From Micromonospora sp. WMMD882 (GTDB lineage Bacteria > Actinomycetota > Actinomycetes > Mycobacteriales > Micromonosporaceae), in contig NZ_CP114903.1 of assembly GCF_027497255.1 (NCBI RefSeq), positions 4,588,001-4,652,000 of the forward strand: 64,000 nt of DNA, written 5' to 3'. Positions 8,320 to 16,664 of the stretch are shown here, piece by piece (the stretch's first letter is position 1; every line of letters starts with the position of its first letter). Both the position numbers and the translations under genes were made by a program. Under the pieces are notes generated by a model. The model was not told the origin of the DNA. It did no database searches and was given only the letters and a program-made list of their open reading frames with translations.

Positions 8320-9546
8320 CTACTTACGGGTGGAGAGCACGGTCGGGTTGGCGAACACGAACTCGGCGAGCTTGTCCTGCTTGACCGCAGTGAACATGTC
8401 CATGGTCAACGGGCTGAGCGACTCCCGGCCGTGCGCGTTGGCGTGGTAGGTGCCGTTGTTCGTCCGGAGCATGGTCAACTCGTTGGCGGTCACCCCGCGC
8501 ATGGTGAAGACCAGGTCCGCCATCTCGGCCCGGCCGGTGTCCAGCACGAGCGTGTCGCCGGCCGCCTCCATCAGCCGCTTCAGTTTCATCGGGTTGGTCA
8601 TCACGCCGTCGTCGATCGCCTTCTTCGCCATCGCCTTGATGAGCTGCTGCTGGTTCTGCTGACGGTCGTAGTCGCTGTTCTTCAGGCCGTACCGCTGCCG
8701 GGAGTAGTCGAGCGCCTCCCAGCCCTCCATCTCCCGGCAGCCCTTCTTGTGCACCACCGGCTTCATCTCCTTGCCGGTCTTCTTGGCTGCCGCGTTCCAC
8801 ATCGGCTTTCCGTCGACCAGTTTCATGTGGTACGACGTCACTTCCTGGCTGACGCAGATGCGTACGGTGCCCAGCGCGTCGATCACCTTCTTGAAACCGC
8901 CGAAGTTGATGATCGCGGCCCCGTCGAAACTGACCCCGGTCATCTTCCGGATCGTCTGCGCCATGAGCTGCGCGCCACCTGACCAACCGCCGCCGTTGCG
9001 CATCCCGAACTGGAACGCCGCGTTGATCTTGTCGGTGCCGCCCGGGAAACCGGTCTTCTCGAACGCCGGGATGTGCGCCTCGGTGTCCCGGGGTATCGAG
9101 ATCAGGTACGCCTGGTCGTGGCTGGCCGGAATGTGCAGCATGATGATGCTGTCGGCGCGTACGTCGTCACCGGAGTCGGCCCGCGCGTCCACCCCGAGCA
9201 GCAGCATGTCGATCGGGCCGTCCAGGGTGTCGCCGCCCTCGGCGTCGCTCTTGCCCGCGTCCCCGAGCAGGTTCTGCTGGGAGATGCTGCCGGTGGCCTG
9301 GCCGATGATCGCCTTGGTGCCCACGATGGCGGCGCCACTGGTCACCATCAGCACCGCGCCGACGATCACGGCGAGCCGGGCCCAGAGCGGATCCTTGCGG
9401 CGCTTCCGCTTGCCGGGTTTGCCGGGGCCACGGCCCGCGCCGGAGTGGGGCGCCGGAACGGCGCCGGTGGGAGGGGCAGGCGTGGAGCGTCGGCCAGCCG
9501 GGGAGGATTCCCGCGACGAGGGGCGACGACGGGCCTGAACCGGCAT
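8320..9546 (-). CDS. LytR-CpsA-Psr (LCP) family protein
   Basis: This 408-residue type II membrane protein has a basic, proline-rich cytoplasmic tail (about 1-55), one transmembrane helix (about 56-78, 'LAVIVGAVLMVTSGAAIVG') and an extracellular LCP domain. Diagnostic parts are 'DMLLLGVDAR', 'RADSIIMLHIP', 'AYLISIPRDTEAHIP', 'GGTDKINAAFQFG' and 'ALDYSRQRYGL'. Relative to the other two copies it has an insertion of about 25 residues between the beta-core and the RQR motif, rich in lysine. It is expected to transfer lipid-linked glycopolymers to the cell wall. The ATG at 9544-9546 has GGAG upstream. Confidence 0.93.
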   Translation of the reverse strand: MPVQARRRPSSRESSPAGRRSTPAPPTGAVPAPHSGAGRGPGKPGKRKRRKDPLWARLAVIVGAVLMVTSGAAIVGTKAIIGQATGSISQQNLLGDAGKSDAEGGDTLDGPIDMLLLGVDARADSGDDVRADSIIMLHIPASHDQAYLISIPRDTEAHIPAFEKTGFPGGTDKINAAFQFGMRNGGGWSGGAQLMAQTIRKMTGVSFDGAAIINFGGFKKVIDALGTVRICVSQEVTSYHMKLVDGKPMWNAAAKKTGKEMKPVVHKKGCREMEGWEALDYSRQRYGLKNSDYDRQQNQQQLIKAMAKKAIDDGVMTNPMKLKRLMEAAGDTLVLDTGRAEMADLVFTMRGVTANELTMLRTNNGTYHANAHGRESLSPLTMDMFTAVKQDKLAEFVFANPTVLSTRK

Positions 9547-9839
9547 GCGTACTCCAGCTCGCGGGGATCGGGGGCGGGATCACTTTACGGATCCGATTCC
9601 GATCTGGCGAGTTCATCGAGGCGTCATCTTCTGATCCTTGACCGTCGATGCCCGTCAGTGTGACCGAAAGGTCGGCCCGACCCGGCCGATCGGTGATCAG
9701 CGCCCCCGCCCGGCCACTCCGACCGCCGCCCGGGCGGAACCGGTGAGCGTGGCCGGGCGGGCGCGGGCAAGCCGGTCAGCGTAAGTGGCCGGGCAGGGCC
9801 GGTCAGCGGGCGTGGCCGGGTGGGAGCGGGCGGGGCCGG
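9547..9839. other. Intergenic stretch with imperfect repeats
   Basis: This is 293 bp between two LCP genes. From about 9,745 to 9,845 there are three imperfect direct copies of a GTGGCCGGG...GCCGGTCAGCG block. The part next to the downstream gene (9547-9660) is less GC-rich and probably holds its promoter; TAAAGT at about 9,580 on the minus strand is a possible -10. Confidence 0.4.
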
Positions 9840-11054
9840 TCAGCGGCCGGAGCCGGCGCCCGGCGGGTTCGCCTTGACCCAGGCCGTCATCTCGTCCTTC
9901 GCCATCGCCCGGTACATCGCCAGCGCCTTCTCCCGGTCCGAGACCACCACCGACTCGCCGTTGATCGTGTCGCTGCCGTTGTGCGGGCTGGTCACGAAGG
10001 TCAGGTTCTCACCCCGCAGCTTCCGGAACTGCACCGCCATGTCGACGAGCGAGAACCCCTCGTCCACGGTGACCGCGTCGGTGACCGAGGTGAGGAAGGC
10101 GTTCAGCTTCCGGGGGCTGGCGAGCGTGCCGCTGCTGGCCGCCTTGTCCATCAACGCGCGGAGGAACTCCTGCTGGTGCCGCATCCGGGCGAAGTCGCCC
10201 TGGGGGAACTGCTTGCGCTGGCGGATCCAGTCCAGCGCCTCCTCGCCGTTCATGTGGTTGACGCCCTTGGTGAACGTCCGGTACGGCTTGTGGATCGAGG
10301 TGATGGTCCGCTCCACCGGCAGGTCGACCCCGCCCAGCGCGTCGGTGACCTGCTTGAAACCGGCGAAGTCGATCGCCATCACGTGATCCAGGTGCACGTC
10401 GGTGAAGCACTCCACGGTCCGTACCGCCAACGGCAGGCCGCCGAAGGCGAAGGCCGCGTTGATCTTCCCGCGCTCACCCGAGCCGCAGTCGGCGTTCGCG
10501 TCGGAGGGAATCGGCACGTACAGGTCCCGGGGGATGGAGACGAGGTACGCCTCGGCGTGGCTCGACGGGATGTGCATGACGATGATCGTGTCGGCCCGCC
10601 ACTCGCCCTTCTGGTCGACCGGGGCGTCCGGATCCCGCGAGTCGCTGCCGACCAGCAGGATGTTCAGCGCGCCGTCCACCGCCTTGGCCGGCCGGTCCTC
10701 GGTGATCTGCGAGAACGGGTCCGTCCGGGCCAGGTCGTCGTCGAGGTTGCGGGCGTAGAGCCACCCGCCCACCCCGCCGAGCAGCGCGAGCACCAGCACG
10801 ACCACGCCGGCCACCAGCGCGATCCGCCCCCAGCGCGGGCGGGGACCGGGGCGTCCGGGTCCGCCCGGTCGCCCGGGGCCGCCCGGGCCCGCCGGGCCAC
10901 CGCCGACCCGTGCGGGCCGGTCGTCGTCGAGACGCCGCTCGGTGGACGGACCGGCGGGGCGGGTCGCCCGCCCGGAGCCCGGTACCGGGGCGCGCCCGGC
11001 GGAGCTCCGGTGCAGGTGCGGGAGCGGGACGCCGGCAGGCATGGTCGCTGACAT
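9840..11054 (-). CDS. LytR-CpsA-Psr (LCP) family protein
   Basis: This 404-residue LCP protein is the third in the row. It has a long cytoplasmic tail with a Gly-Pro-Arg-rich low-complexity part (about 50-72), one membrane helix (about 77-98), then the LCP domain with 'NILLVGSDSRDPD', 'RADTIIVMHIPS', 'YLVSIPRDLYVPIP', 'GKINAAFAFGGLPL' and 'ALDWIRQRKQFPQGD'. Two cysteines (in 'ADCGSGE' and 'VECFTD') could form a disulfide outside the cell. The expected role is the same as its neighbours, but their sequences differ enough to suggest different polymers. The start is an ATG at 11052-11054. Confidence 0.93.
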   Translation of the reverse strand: MSATMPAGVPLPHLHRSSAGRAPVPGSGRATRPAGPSTERRLDDDRPARVGGGPAGPGGPGRPGGPGRPGPRPRWGRIALVAGVVVLVLALLGGVGGWLYARNLDDDLARTDPFSQITEDRPAKAVDGALNILLVGSDSRDPDAPVDQKGEWRADTIIVMHIPSSHAEAYLVSIPRDLYVPIPSDANADCGSGERGKINAAFAFGGLPLAVRTVECFTDVHLDHVMAIDFAGFKQVTDALGGVDLPVERTITSIHKPYRTFTKGVNHMNGEEALDWIRQRKQFPQGDFARMRHQQEFLRALMDKAASSGTLASPRKLNAFLTSVTDAVTVDEGFSLVDMAVQFRKLRGENLTFVTSPHNGSDTINGESVVVSDREKALAMYRAMAKDEMTAWVKANPPGAGSGR

Positions 11055-11130
11055 GTAACTCAGGGTACGTACCCGAAGCCAGTCCCGCCTTCAGGTGAAG
11101 CGGCCCGGTTCGCCTCCTATTACCGGACGG

Positions 11131-12108
11131 TCACCCCATTCGCCGCCGGAAGTGGGCGATCGTGCGCCGCAGCCCCTCCTCGGGGGCCACCCGCGGCTCG
11201 TACCCGAGCCGTTCCCGGGCCAGGGTCAGGTCGGGGCGACGCATCTCCGGATCGTCGGCGGCCCGGGTGACGTAGGCCACCTCGGAGCCGCTGCCGGCGA
11301 GCGACACGATCAGCTCGGCCAGTTGGCGCATGGACATCTCGTGCTCGGTGCCGCAGTTGATCGGCCCGGTCTCGGTGGAGTCGAGCAGCAGCAGGATGCC
11401 CCGCACCAGGTCGTCGACGTAGCAGATCGAGCGGGTCTGCGCCCCGGTGCCGTGCACCGTGATCGGCTCACCGCGCAACGCCTGGGCGACGAAGGTGGGG
11501 ATGGCCCGGCCGTCGTCCGGCCGCATCCGGGGACCGTACGTGTTGAAGATCCGTACGATCGCCACGTCCACGCCGTGGAAGCGGTGGTACGCCATGGTGG
11601 CCGCCTCGGAGAACCGCTTCGCCTCGTCGTAGACGCTGCGTACGCCGATCGGGTTCACGTTGCCCCAGTACGTCTCGCGCTGGGGGTGCTCCTTCGGGTC
11701 GCCGTACGCCTCGGAGGTGGAGGCCAGCAGGAAGCGGGCGTTGTCGGCGCGGGCCCGGTCCAGCAGGTGCAGGGTGGCGACCGAACCGACCCGGAGGATC
11801 TCCACCGGCAGGGTGGCGAAGTCGGTGGGGCTGGCCGGCGAGGCCATGTGCAGGATCGCGTCGAACCGTTCGGCGAGCGCCGGGTGGTGGGTCGGCAGCC
11901 CGTCGGAGACGTCCGCCTCGACGAGCGTGAAGGTGTCGCGGTCGGCGAGGTGGGCCACGTTCTCCTTGGCGCCGGTGACGAAGTTGTCCACCGCGACCAC
12001 CGCGCACCCGCGGTCGAGCAGCGCCTCCACCAGGTGTGACGGAACGAAACCGGCGCCGCCGGTGACCAGGACGCGGTGGCCTGCGCCGAAGCGGGGAGCG
12101 ACGTTCAT
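11131..12108 (-). CDS. NAD-dependent UDP-sugar epimerase/decarboxylase (UXS-like SDR)
   Basis: This 325-residue extended short-chain dehydrogenase has the NAD-binding 'VTGGAGFVPSHLVEAL' (about 12-27), the catalytic Y-x-x-x-K in 'SVYDEAKR', 'STSEAYGDP', 'NTYGPRM', and 'ICYVDDLVRGI'. This set is closest to UDP-glucuronate decarboxylases (UDP-xylose synthase) and related nucleotide-sugar epimerases. The usual GGAGFIGSHL has a proline (FVPSHL). The ATG at 12106-12108 is preferred over an upstream in-frame ATG because the fold starts right after it. Together with the adjacent LCP genes it fits cell-wall polysaccharide synthesis. Confidence 0.85.
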   Translation of the reverse strand: MNVAPRFGAGHRVLVTGGAGFVPSHLVEALLDRGCAVVAVDNFVTGAKENVAHLADRDTFTLVEADVSDGLPTHHPALAERFDAILHMASPASPTDFATLPVEILRVGSVATLHLLDRARADNARFLLASTSEAYGDPKEHPQRETYWGNVNPIGVRSVYDEAKRFSEAATMAYHRFHGVDVAIVRIFNTYGPRMRPDDGRAIPTFVAQALRGEPITVHGTGAQTRSICYVDDLVRGILLLLDSTETGPINCGTEHEMSMRQLAELIVSLAGSGSEVAYVTRAADDPEMRRPDLTLARERLGYEPRVAPEEGLRRTIAHFRRRMG

Positions 12109-12166
12109 GCCGGCCAGCCTACTCAGCGGGCCCCGGTCATGCCGGGCGACCAGCCGGGGACGTCGA

Positions 12167-12212
12167 CAGGGCTCCTGCCAGGATAGAGGCAAACACCTGG
12201 ACAGGAGCCCTG
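12167..12212 (-). terminator. Hairpin terminator after actP
   Basis: A perfect 11-bp stem (CAGGGCTCCTG / CAGGAGCCCTG) carries a second inner stem CCAGG/CCTGG separated by one bulged base. It begins 60 bases after the actP stop. No U-tract follows, as is common in actinobacteria. Confidence 0.7.
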
Positions 12213-12271
12213 CGACTGGTCCGGGACGTGCCCCGCGTCGGGCATTCGCCGGACCGGTCCGTGACGACGCC

Positions 12272-13945
12272 TCAGTGGGCGCCGATGCCGGTGAGGGAAC
12301 GCACCTCCAACTCGGCGTACTTGTCGTCGTCGGTCTCCTTGGAGATCAGCGTGCCGATCCAGCCGCAGAGGAAACCGAACGGGATGGACAGGATGCCCGG
12401 GTTGGACAGCGGGAACCACTGCCAGTCGTGGTCGGGGAACATCGCGGTCGGCGCCCCGGAGACCACCGGCGAGAAGAACACCAGGCCGACGGCGGAGAGC
12501 AGGCCGCCGTAGATCGCCCAGACCGCGCCGGAGGTGTTGAACCGCCGCCAGAAGAGGCTGTAGAGGATCGCCGGCAGGTTGCCCGACGCGGCCACCGCGA
12601 AGGCCAACGCGACCAGGAACGCCACGTTCAGGTTCTGCGCGAAGATCGACAACAGGATCGACACCGCGCCGATGGCCAGGGCGGAGATCCGGGCTACCCG
12701 CACCTCCTGCCGTTCCGAGGTCTGGCCCTTCTTGATGACGTTGGCGTAGAAGTCGTGCGCCAGGCTGGACGAGGAGGCCAGGGTCAGGCCGGCCACCACC
12801 GCCAGGATGGTGGCGAACGCGACCGCCGCGATGATCGCCAACAGCGCCGCGCCGCCCAGGTCGCCGCCGAGGAAGTCGGCGCCCAGCACCTCGGCCAACT
12901 GTGGCGCGGCCGTGTTGCCCGCCTTGTCCTGGGCGGTGATCGCCTCACCGCCGACCAGCGCCGCCGCCCCGAAGCCGAGGGCCAGGGTGAGCAGGTAGAA
13001 GGTGCCGATGATGCCGATCGCCCAGAGCACGCTCTTGCGGGCCGCCCTGGCGGTGGGCACCGTGTAGAACCGGATCAGGATGTGCGGCAGACCGGCCGTG
13101 CCCAGCACCAGCGCGATGCCGAGCGAGAGCAGGTCGACCTTGTTGTAGAAGGTCTGGGTGGCGTTCCCGGCGACCTCGACGCCGTATCTCAGCCCCGGTT
13201 CCAGGAAGGCGCTCCCCTTGCCGGAGGAGGCCGCCGCGTCACCGAGTAGCGAGGACAGGTTGAACTTGTACTTCGCCAGCACCAGCAGCGTCATGATCAG
13301 CGCGCCGCCCATCAGCAGGAACGCCTTGGCGATCTGGACGTACGTGGTGCCCTTCATCCCGCCGACCGTGACGTAGATGATCATGAGGGCGCCGACCATG
13401 ATGATGGTGGCGACCTTCGCGGTGGACGCGTCCATGCCGAGGAAGGTGGTGCCCGGGCGGATGCCCAGCAGCAGCGCCACCAGCGCGCCCGCGCCGACCA
13501 TCTGGGCCAGCAGGTAGAAGATCGACACGGTGATGGTGGAGGCCGCCGCCGCCGTCCGCACCGGCCGCTGCCGCATCCGGAACGCCAGCACGTCGGCCAT
13601 CGTGTACCGGCCGGAGTTACGCAGCAGCTCGGCGACCAGCAGCAGGGCCACCAGCCAGGCGACCAGGAAGCCGATCGAGTAGAGGAAGCCGTCGTAGCCG
13701 TACAGGGCGATGATGCCGGCGATGCCCAGGAACGACGCCGCCGACATGTAGTCGCCGCCGATCGCCATGCCGTTCTGGAAGCCGGAGAACGACCGGCCCC
13801 CGGCGTAGAAGTCGGTGGCCGTCTTGGTCTGCCGGCTCGCCCAGATGGTGATCGCGAGCGTGGCCGCCACGAAGACCAGGAACAGGACGATGGTCAGGTT
13901 ACGGGCGGTGGTGCTGCCCGCCTCAGCCGCGAGAATCGTCTGCAC
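12272..13945 (-). CDS. actP: Cation/acetate symporter (sodium:solute symporter family)
   Basis: This 557-residue polytopic membrane protein has about 13 hydrophobic segments. The SSS family core is clear: 'TDFYAGGRSFSGFQNGMAIGGDYMSAASFLG' pieces near the N-terminus, 'GTTYVQIAKAFLLMGG', 'LPHILIRFYTVP', and a final loop with 'WQWFPLSNPGI'. The ActP branch imports acetate and other short monocarboxylates with Na+ or H+. It follows a DUF485 gene with a 23-base overlap, the standard pair. A CRP-like site lies about 125 bp upstream of the pair, and a long hairpin terminator follows. A second DUF485/SSS pair is found at 23-25 kb. Confidence 0.92.
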   Translation of the reverse strand: MQTILAAEAGSTTARNLTIVLFLVFVAATLAITIWASRQTKTATDFYAGGRSFSGFQNGMAIGGDYMSAASFLGIAGIIALYGYDGFLYSIGFLVAWLVALLLVAELLRNSGRYTMADVLAFRMRQRPVRTAAAASTITVSIFYLLAQMVGAGALVALLLGIRPGTTFLGMDASTAKVATIIMVGALMIIYVTVGGMKGTTYVQIAKAFLLMGGALIMTLLVLAKYKFNLSSLLGDAAASSGKGSAFLEPGLRYGVEVAGNATQTFYNKVDLLSLGIALVLGTAGLPHILIRFYTVPTARAARKSVLWAIGIIGTFYLLTLALGFGAAALVGGEAITAQDKAGNTAAPQLAEVLGADFLGGDLGGAALLAIIAAVAFATILAVVAGLTLASSSSLAHDFYANVIKKGQTSERQEVRVARISALAIGAVSILLSIFAQNLNVAFLVALAFAVAASGNLPAILYSLFWRRFNTSGAVWAIYGGLLSAVGLVFFSPVVSGAPTAMFPDHDWQWFPLSNPGILSIPFGFLCGWIGTLISKETDDDKYAELEVRSLTGIGAH

Positions 13946-14288
13946 GGCTCACCTCCCCCATCTCGGCGCGGATCCGGTCGGCCACCGGGTCGATCTTCCG
14001 GTCGGCGTACCGGGCGTACAGCCAGGCGATCAGGAACGTCGAGACGAACTGGAGGAGCCCGAAGACCAGCGCGACGTTGATGTTGCTGCCGAAGAGTTTC
14101 GTGCCCATGAAACCCCGCGCGTACGCGGAGAGGATCACGTAGAGCGCGTACCACAGGAAGAAGGCCACGGTCATCGGGAAGACGAAGCCGCGTAGCGCGC
14201 GGCGCAGACCGGCGAACTCGTCCGAACGCTGTACGGCGACGTAGCGCTCACCGCTCACCGTGTCGGCCGGGGGTGTGTCCGTCGACAT
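13923..14288 (-). CDS. DUF485 membrane protein, ActP partner
   Basis: This 121-residue protein has two transmembrane helices ('MTVAFFLWYALYVILSAYA' and 'VALVFGLLQFVSTFLIAWLY') joined by a short loop, the DUF485 (YjcH) pattern. DUF485 proteins are encoded almost always directly before ActP-type symporters and probably assist them. The ATG at 14286-14288 with AAAGGTGG upstream is preferred to an earlier in-frame start. Its last 23 bases overlap actP. Confidence 0.88.
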   Translation of the reverse strand: MSTDTPPADTVSGERYVAVQRSDEFAGLRRALRGFVFPMTVAFFLWYALYVILSAYARGFMGTKLFGSNINVALVFGLLQFVSTFLIAWLYARYADRKIDPVADRIRAEMGEVSRADDSRG

Positions 14289-14411
14289 CTGTGGATCACC
14301 ACCTTTCGCGGGCGTGGGGTTGCGCGCACGGTAGGGACGACGCGCGCCGATGGGGAAGGGGAAGATCGGCAACGGTCGCTCGGTGCGCCGAACGGCAGAT
14401 TGGCTGCGCCG

Positions 14412-14427
14412 AGTGACCTGGATCACT
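14412..14427. promoter_or_regulatory. CRP-like operator upstream of DUF485-actP
   Basis: AGTGACCTGGATCACT matches the CRP/FNR-family pattern GTGA-N6-TCAC exactly, with A/T outer bases. It lies about 125-140 bp upstream of the DUF485 start and 117 bp from the divergent GNAT gene. cAMP-receptor proteins control acetate uptake genes in several bacteria. Binding is inferred. Confidence 0.45.
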
Positions 14428-14543
14428 CCGCTCAACGGTCGGCCGGCCAGCTCGTCGGTCGGCCGGTACTGCTGGTCGGGCCGGCTCGCCGGCGCGCGTT
14501 TATCGGGTGACCGGCAAGGGCGACCGGCACTACCGTCCCGGTC

Positions 14544-15182
14544 GTGAACGCCCTACCGCCCCACGGGAGCCAGCTCCCGCCGCCCGGCCTGACAGTGCGG
14601 CCCGAGGCGACCCACGACCACGAGGCGGTGCTCGACCTGCACCGGCAGGCGTTCGGCGCGCACGGCCGCGTGGTGGCGGACCTGGTACGCGGCCTGCGCC
14701 GGGACGACCCCACGGCCCTCTCGCTGGTCGCCGACGTACGGGGCGATGCCCTCGGGCACGTCATGTTCAGCCGTGCGCTGCTCGACGCGCCCCGACGGCT
14801 GGTCGCCGTGCAGGTGCTCAGCCCGCTCGCGGTCGCCCCACGGTGGCAGCGGCGGGGCGTCGGGGCCGCCCTGGTCCGGTACGGCCTGGACCTGCTCGAC
14901 CAGCGCGACGTACCCCTGGTCTTCCTGGAGGGCGACCCCCGGTACTACGCCCGGTTCGGGTTCGCGCCCGGCGGCCCGGACGGCTTCCGCCGACCGTCGC
15001 TGCGGATCCCGGAAGCCGCCTTCCAGGTGCGGCGGCTCGCCGCGTACGAGCCGTGGATGACCGGCACGCTGGTCTACCCGGCGACCTTCTGGGAGCACGA
15101 CTGCGTCGGCCTGCGCGACCCCCGCGCCTCCCCGTCCGACCCGGACGATGCCTCCCCGTCCGACCCGGACGACGGGTGCTGA
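14544..15182 (+). CDS. GNAT family N-acetyltransferase
   Basis: This 212-residue GNAT fold has the acetyl-CoA-binding motif A 'LAVAPRWQRRGVGAALVRYG' (about 98-117) and the following 'VFLEGDPRYYARFGFAPGG', which is typical of the YhbS-like subgroup. The substrate is unknown. The C-terminal tail contains two copies of the octapeptide ASPSDPDD, produced by a 24-bp direct repeat, so this acidic tail is probably a recent expansion. The GTG start is used. It is divergent from the DUF485-actP operon. Confidence 0.85.
   Translation: MNALPPHGSQLPPPGLTVRPEATHDHEAVLDLHRQAFGAHGRVVADLVRGLRRDDPTALSLVADVRGDALGHVMFSRALLDAPRRLVAVQVLSPLAVAPRWQRRGVGAALVRYGLDLLDQRDVPLVFLEGDPRYYARFGFAPGGPDGFRRPSLRIPEAAFQVRRLAAYEPWMTGTLVYPATFWEHDCVGLRDPRASPSDPDDASPSDPDDGC
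15126..15173. repeat. 24-bp direct repeat, two copies
   Basis: Two adjacent 24-bp copies beginning GCCTCCCCGTCCGACCC lie at the 3' end of the GNAT gene. They differ by one base and encode the acidic tail repeat. Confidence 0.85.
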
Positions 15183-15245
15183 GCGGTACGGCTGCCCGGT
15201 CGTGACCGGTCGGGCGGCGTGGTGGTCTCGGCTCCGGCCCGCCCG

Positions 15246-15818
15246 TCAGCCTGCCAGTTCCCGGTACCGCCCCCGGTGGTGCAGTAACGGATCACTCCCG
15301 TCGGCCAGGTCGACCGTCTCGACGACCCCCTCGACCAGCAGCCCCCAGCCGCACTCCCGGCTGTCGTCCAGACGGCAGCCGGCCCAGCCCCCGGCGTCGG
15401 ACGGCACCGGCCCGTACGGGGTGTCGACCCACTCGTCCAGCGCGAAGAGGCCGCCAGGTGAGGGGAACAGGCCGGCGAACCGGTCGGCGAGCTGCCGATG
15501 TGTGGGCCCGAGCACGGCGACCGCGAACCGACCGGACTCCTCGACGGCGGCCCAGAGGTCGGCCTCCGGATCCACCAGCCCGAGCAGCCGGTCCGGCTCA
15601 CCCTCGGCCACCATGGTCGACGAGACGGTCAGCCCGGCCGGACCGGCCGCCGTCCACAGGGTCACCGGGGCGGCCAGCCGCCCGCGTAACCGACGTGCCG
15701 GTGAGCGCTGCCCGGCCGGCGTGGCGAACGGGTCGACGTGGTGGATCTCCGCACCTGGATTCACGTGAAACATTGTGACCCCGCGAGGGCCGCCCGGTGC
15801 GCTGGTCGACCAGGTCAC
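15246..15818 (-). CDS. Flavin reductase-like protein (FMN-binding split barrel)
   Basis: This 190-residue protein is of the flavin-reductase-like family. 'PVTLWTAAGPAGLTVSSTMVAEGEPDRLLGLV' pieces show the expected FMN-binding strand-loop, with 'SGRFAVAVLGPTHRQLADRFAG' following. Such proteins reduce or bind flavins or act as heme/flavin oxidoreductases; the substrate is unknown. The GTG at 15816-15818 is chosen because GGGAGGAG lies seven bases upstream; the internal ATG at 15771-15773 lacks a good site. A near-perfect parS-like sequence (15758-15771) lies inside the first codons. Confidence 0.75.
   Translation of the reverse strand: MTWSTSAPGGPRGVTMFHVNPGAEIHHVDPFATPAGQRSPARRLRGRLAAPVTLWTAAGPAGLTVSSTMVAEGEPDRLLGLVDPEADLWAAVEESGRFAVAVLGPTHRQLADRFAGLFPSPGGLFALDEWVDTPYGPVPSDAGGWAGCRLDDSRECGWGLLVEGVVETVDLADGSDPLLHHRGRYRELAG
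15758..15771. promoter_or_regulatory. parS-like site (ParB-binding consensus, 13 of 14)
   Basis: GATTCACGTGAAAC differs at a single position from the palindromic parS consensus GTTTCACGTGAAAC used by ParB in Streptomyces and Bacillus. It lies within the 5' part of the flavin reductase gene, which is common for parS. The sequence match is direct; function is inferred. Confidence 0.5.
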
Positions 15819-15969
15819 GCTGGAACTCCTCCCGACCGGTACCTAGGCCGGTCCTTCTCGGCCGGTCCTTCTCGGTTGGGCCGCACGGCTCGGTGGCCCC
15901 GGCTGGCATGCCGGCCCGGTGGCCTCCGGCAGTCCCCGAGGTGGCGCCGCTCGTGGCCCAGGCCACCCA

Positions 15970-16084
15970 GGCCGATCACTTCGGACCGGTTGGCGACGGG
16001 CCGATCACTCCCGGCCGATCACGTCGGGCCGGTTGGCGACGGGCCGATCACTCCCGGCCGATCACGTCGGGCCGGTTGGCGGCG
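15970..16084. repeat. 43-bp tandem repeat, about 2.7 copies
   Basis: The unit starts GGCCGATCAC and copies begin at 15970, 16013 and 16056; copies 1 and 2 differ at only two positions. The third, partial copy extends into the last codons of the SRPBCC gene. Confidence 0.85.
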
Positions 16085-16589
16085 AGCCGGGCGGCACGTC
16101 CACCGAGGAATAACCCGACCGTGCGGCGGCCAGCACCGTCGGGTCGACGCAGCCGGCGGCGTACCCGGCGATCCGGCGACGGATGTCCCGGCCCAGCAGC
16201 CACCGCCCGAGCCGGTCCGCCACCGGACGCAGCCACGCCGGGCGGCAGCGGAAGTTGTACCGCCAGGTGGCGATCGTGGTGTCCGGCTCGGGGCCGGGCG
16301 CGAACCGCCAGCCGCCCGCGAACATCTCGAAGAACCACGGGCCCCGGACCATCTTCATCCCCACGTGGCTCGGCGGGGCGTAGGAGACGTACTCGCTGAC
16401 CATGATCAACCCGTGCCGGGACCGGGTGAAGGTGCGCACCCCCCGGCCGGGACGGGTCGCGCCGTCGACGAAGTGCTGCTCGCGGACGAACGGATCCCAC
16501 CGGTACCGCACCGGCGCGACGGTCTGGGAGACGGCGAAGGCCAGCTCGGGCGACACCGGAACGGTGACCACGGCTTCCACGACCGGCAT
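16062..16589 (-). CDS. SRPBCC (START-like) family protein
   Basis: This 175-residue polyketide-cyclase/START-like helix-grip protein shows 'MPVVEAVVTVPVSPELAFAV' as the first strand and helix, 'RYRWDPFVREQHFVDG', and later 'TTIATWRYNFRCRP'. These folds enclose a hydrophobic ligand pocket; no ligand can be named. The ATG at 16587-16589 begins right at the first strand. The C-terminal 10 residues are encoded by the edge of the 43-bp tandem repeat, so the stop position may vary between strains. Confidence 0.7.
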   Translation of the reverse strand: MPVVEAVVTVPVSPELAFAVSQTVAPVRYRWDPFVREQHFVDGATRPGRGVRTFTRSRHGLIMVSEYVSYAPPSHVGMKMVRGPWFFEMFAGGWRFAPGPEPDTTIATWRYNFRCRPAWLRPVADRLGRWLLGRDIRRRIAGYAAGCVDPTVLAAARSGYSSVDVPPGSPPTGPT

Positions 16590-16664
16590 CGCTCCAGTGT
16601 GCCCGATCGGCACCGTGCCCACCGTCCGCGGGCGGGTCGTGGCGGCGAGACCTATCGTGCGGGC

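Noticed and set aside
15970..16084. CRISPR array
   Set aside because: The 43-bp units are directly adjacent without variable spacers, and there are no cas genes. The same holds for the other tandem repeats.
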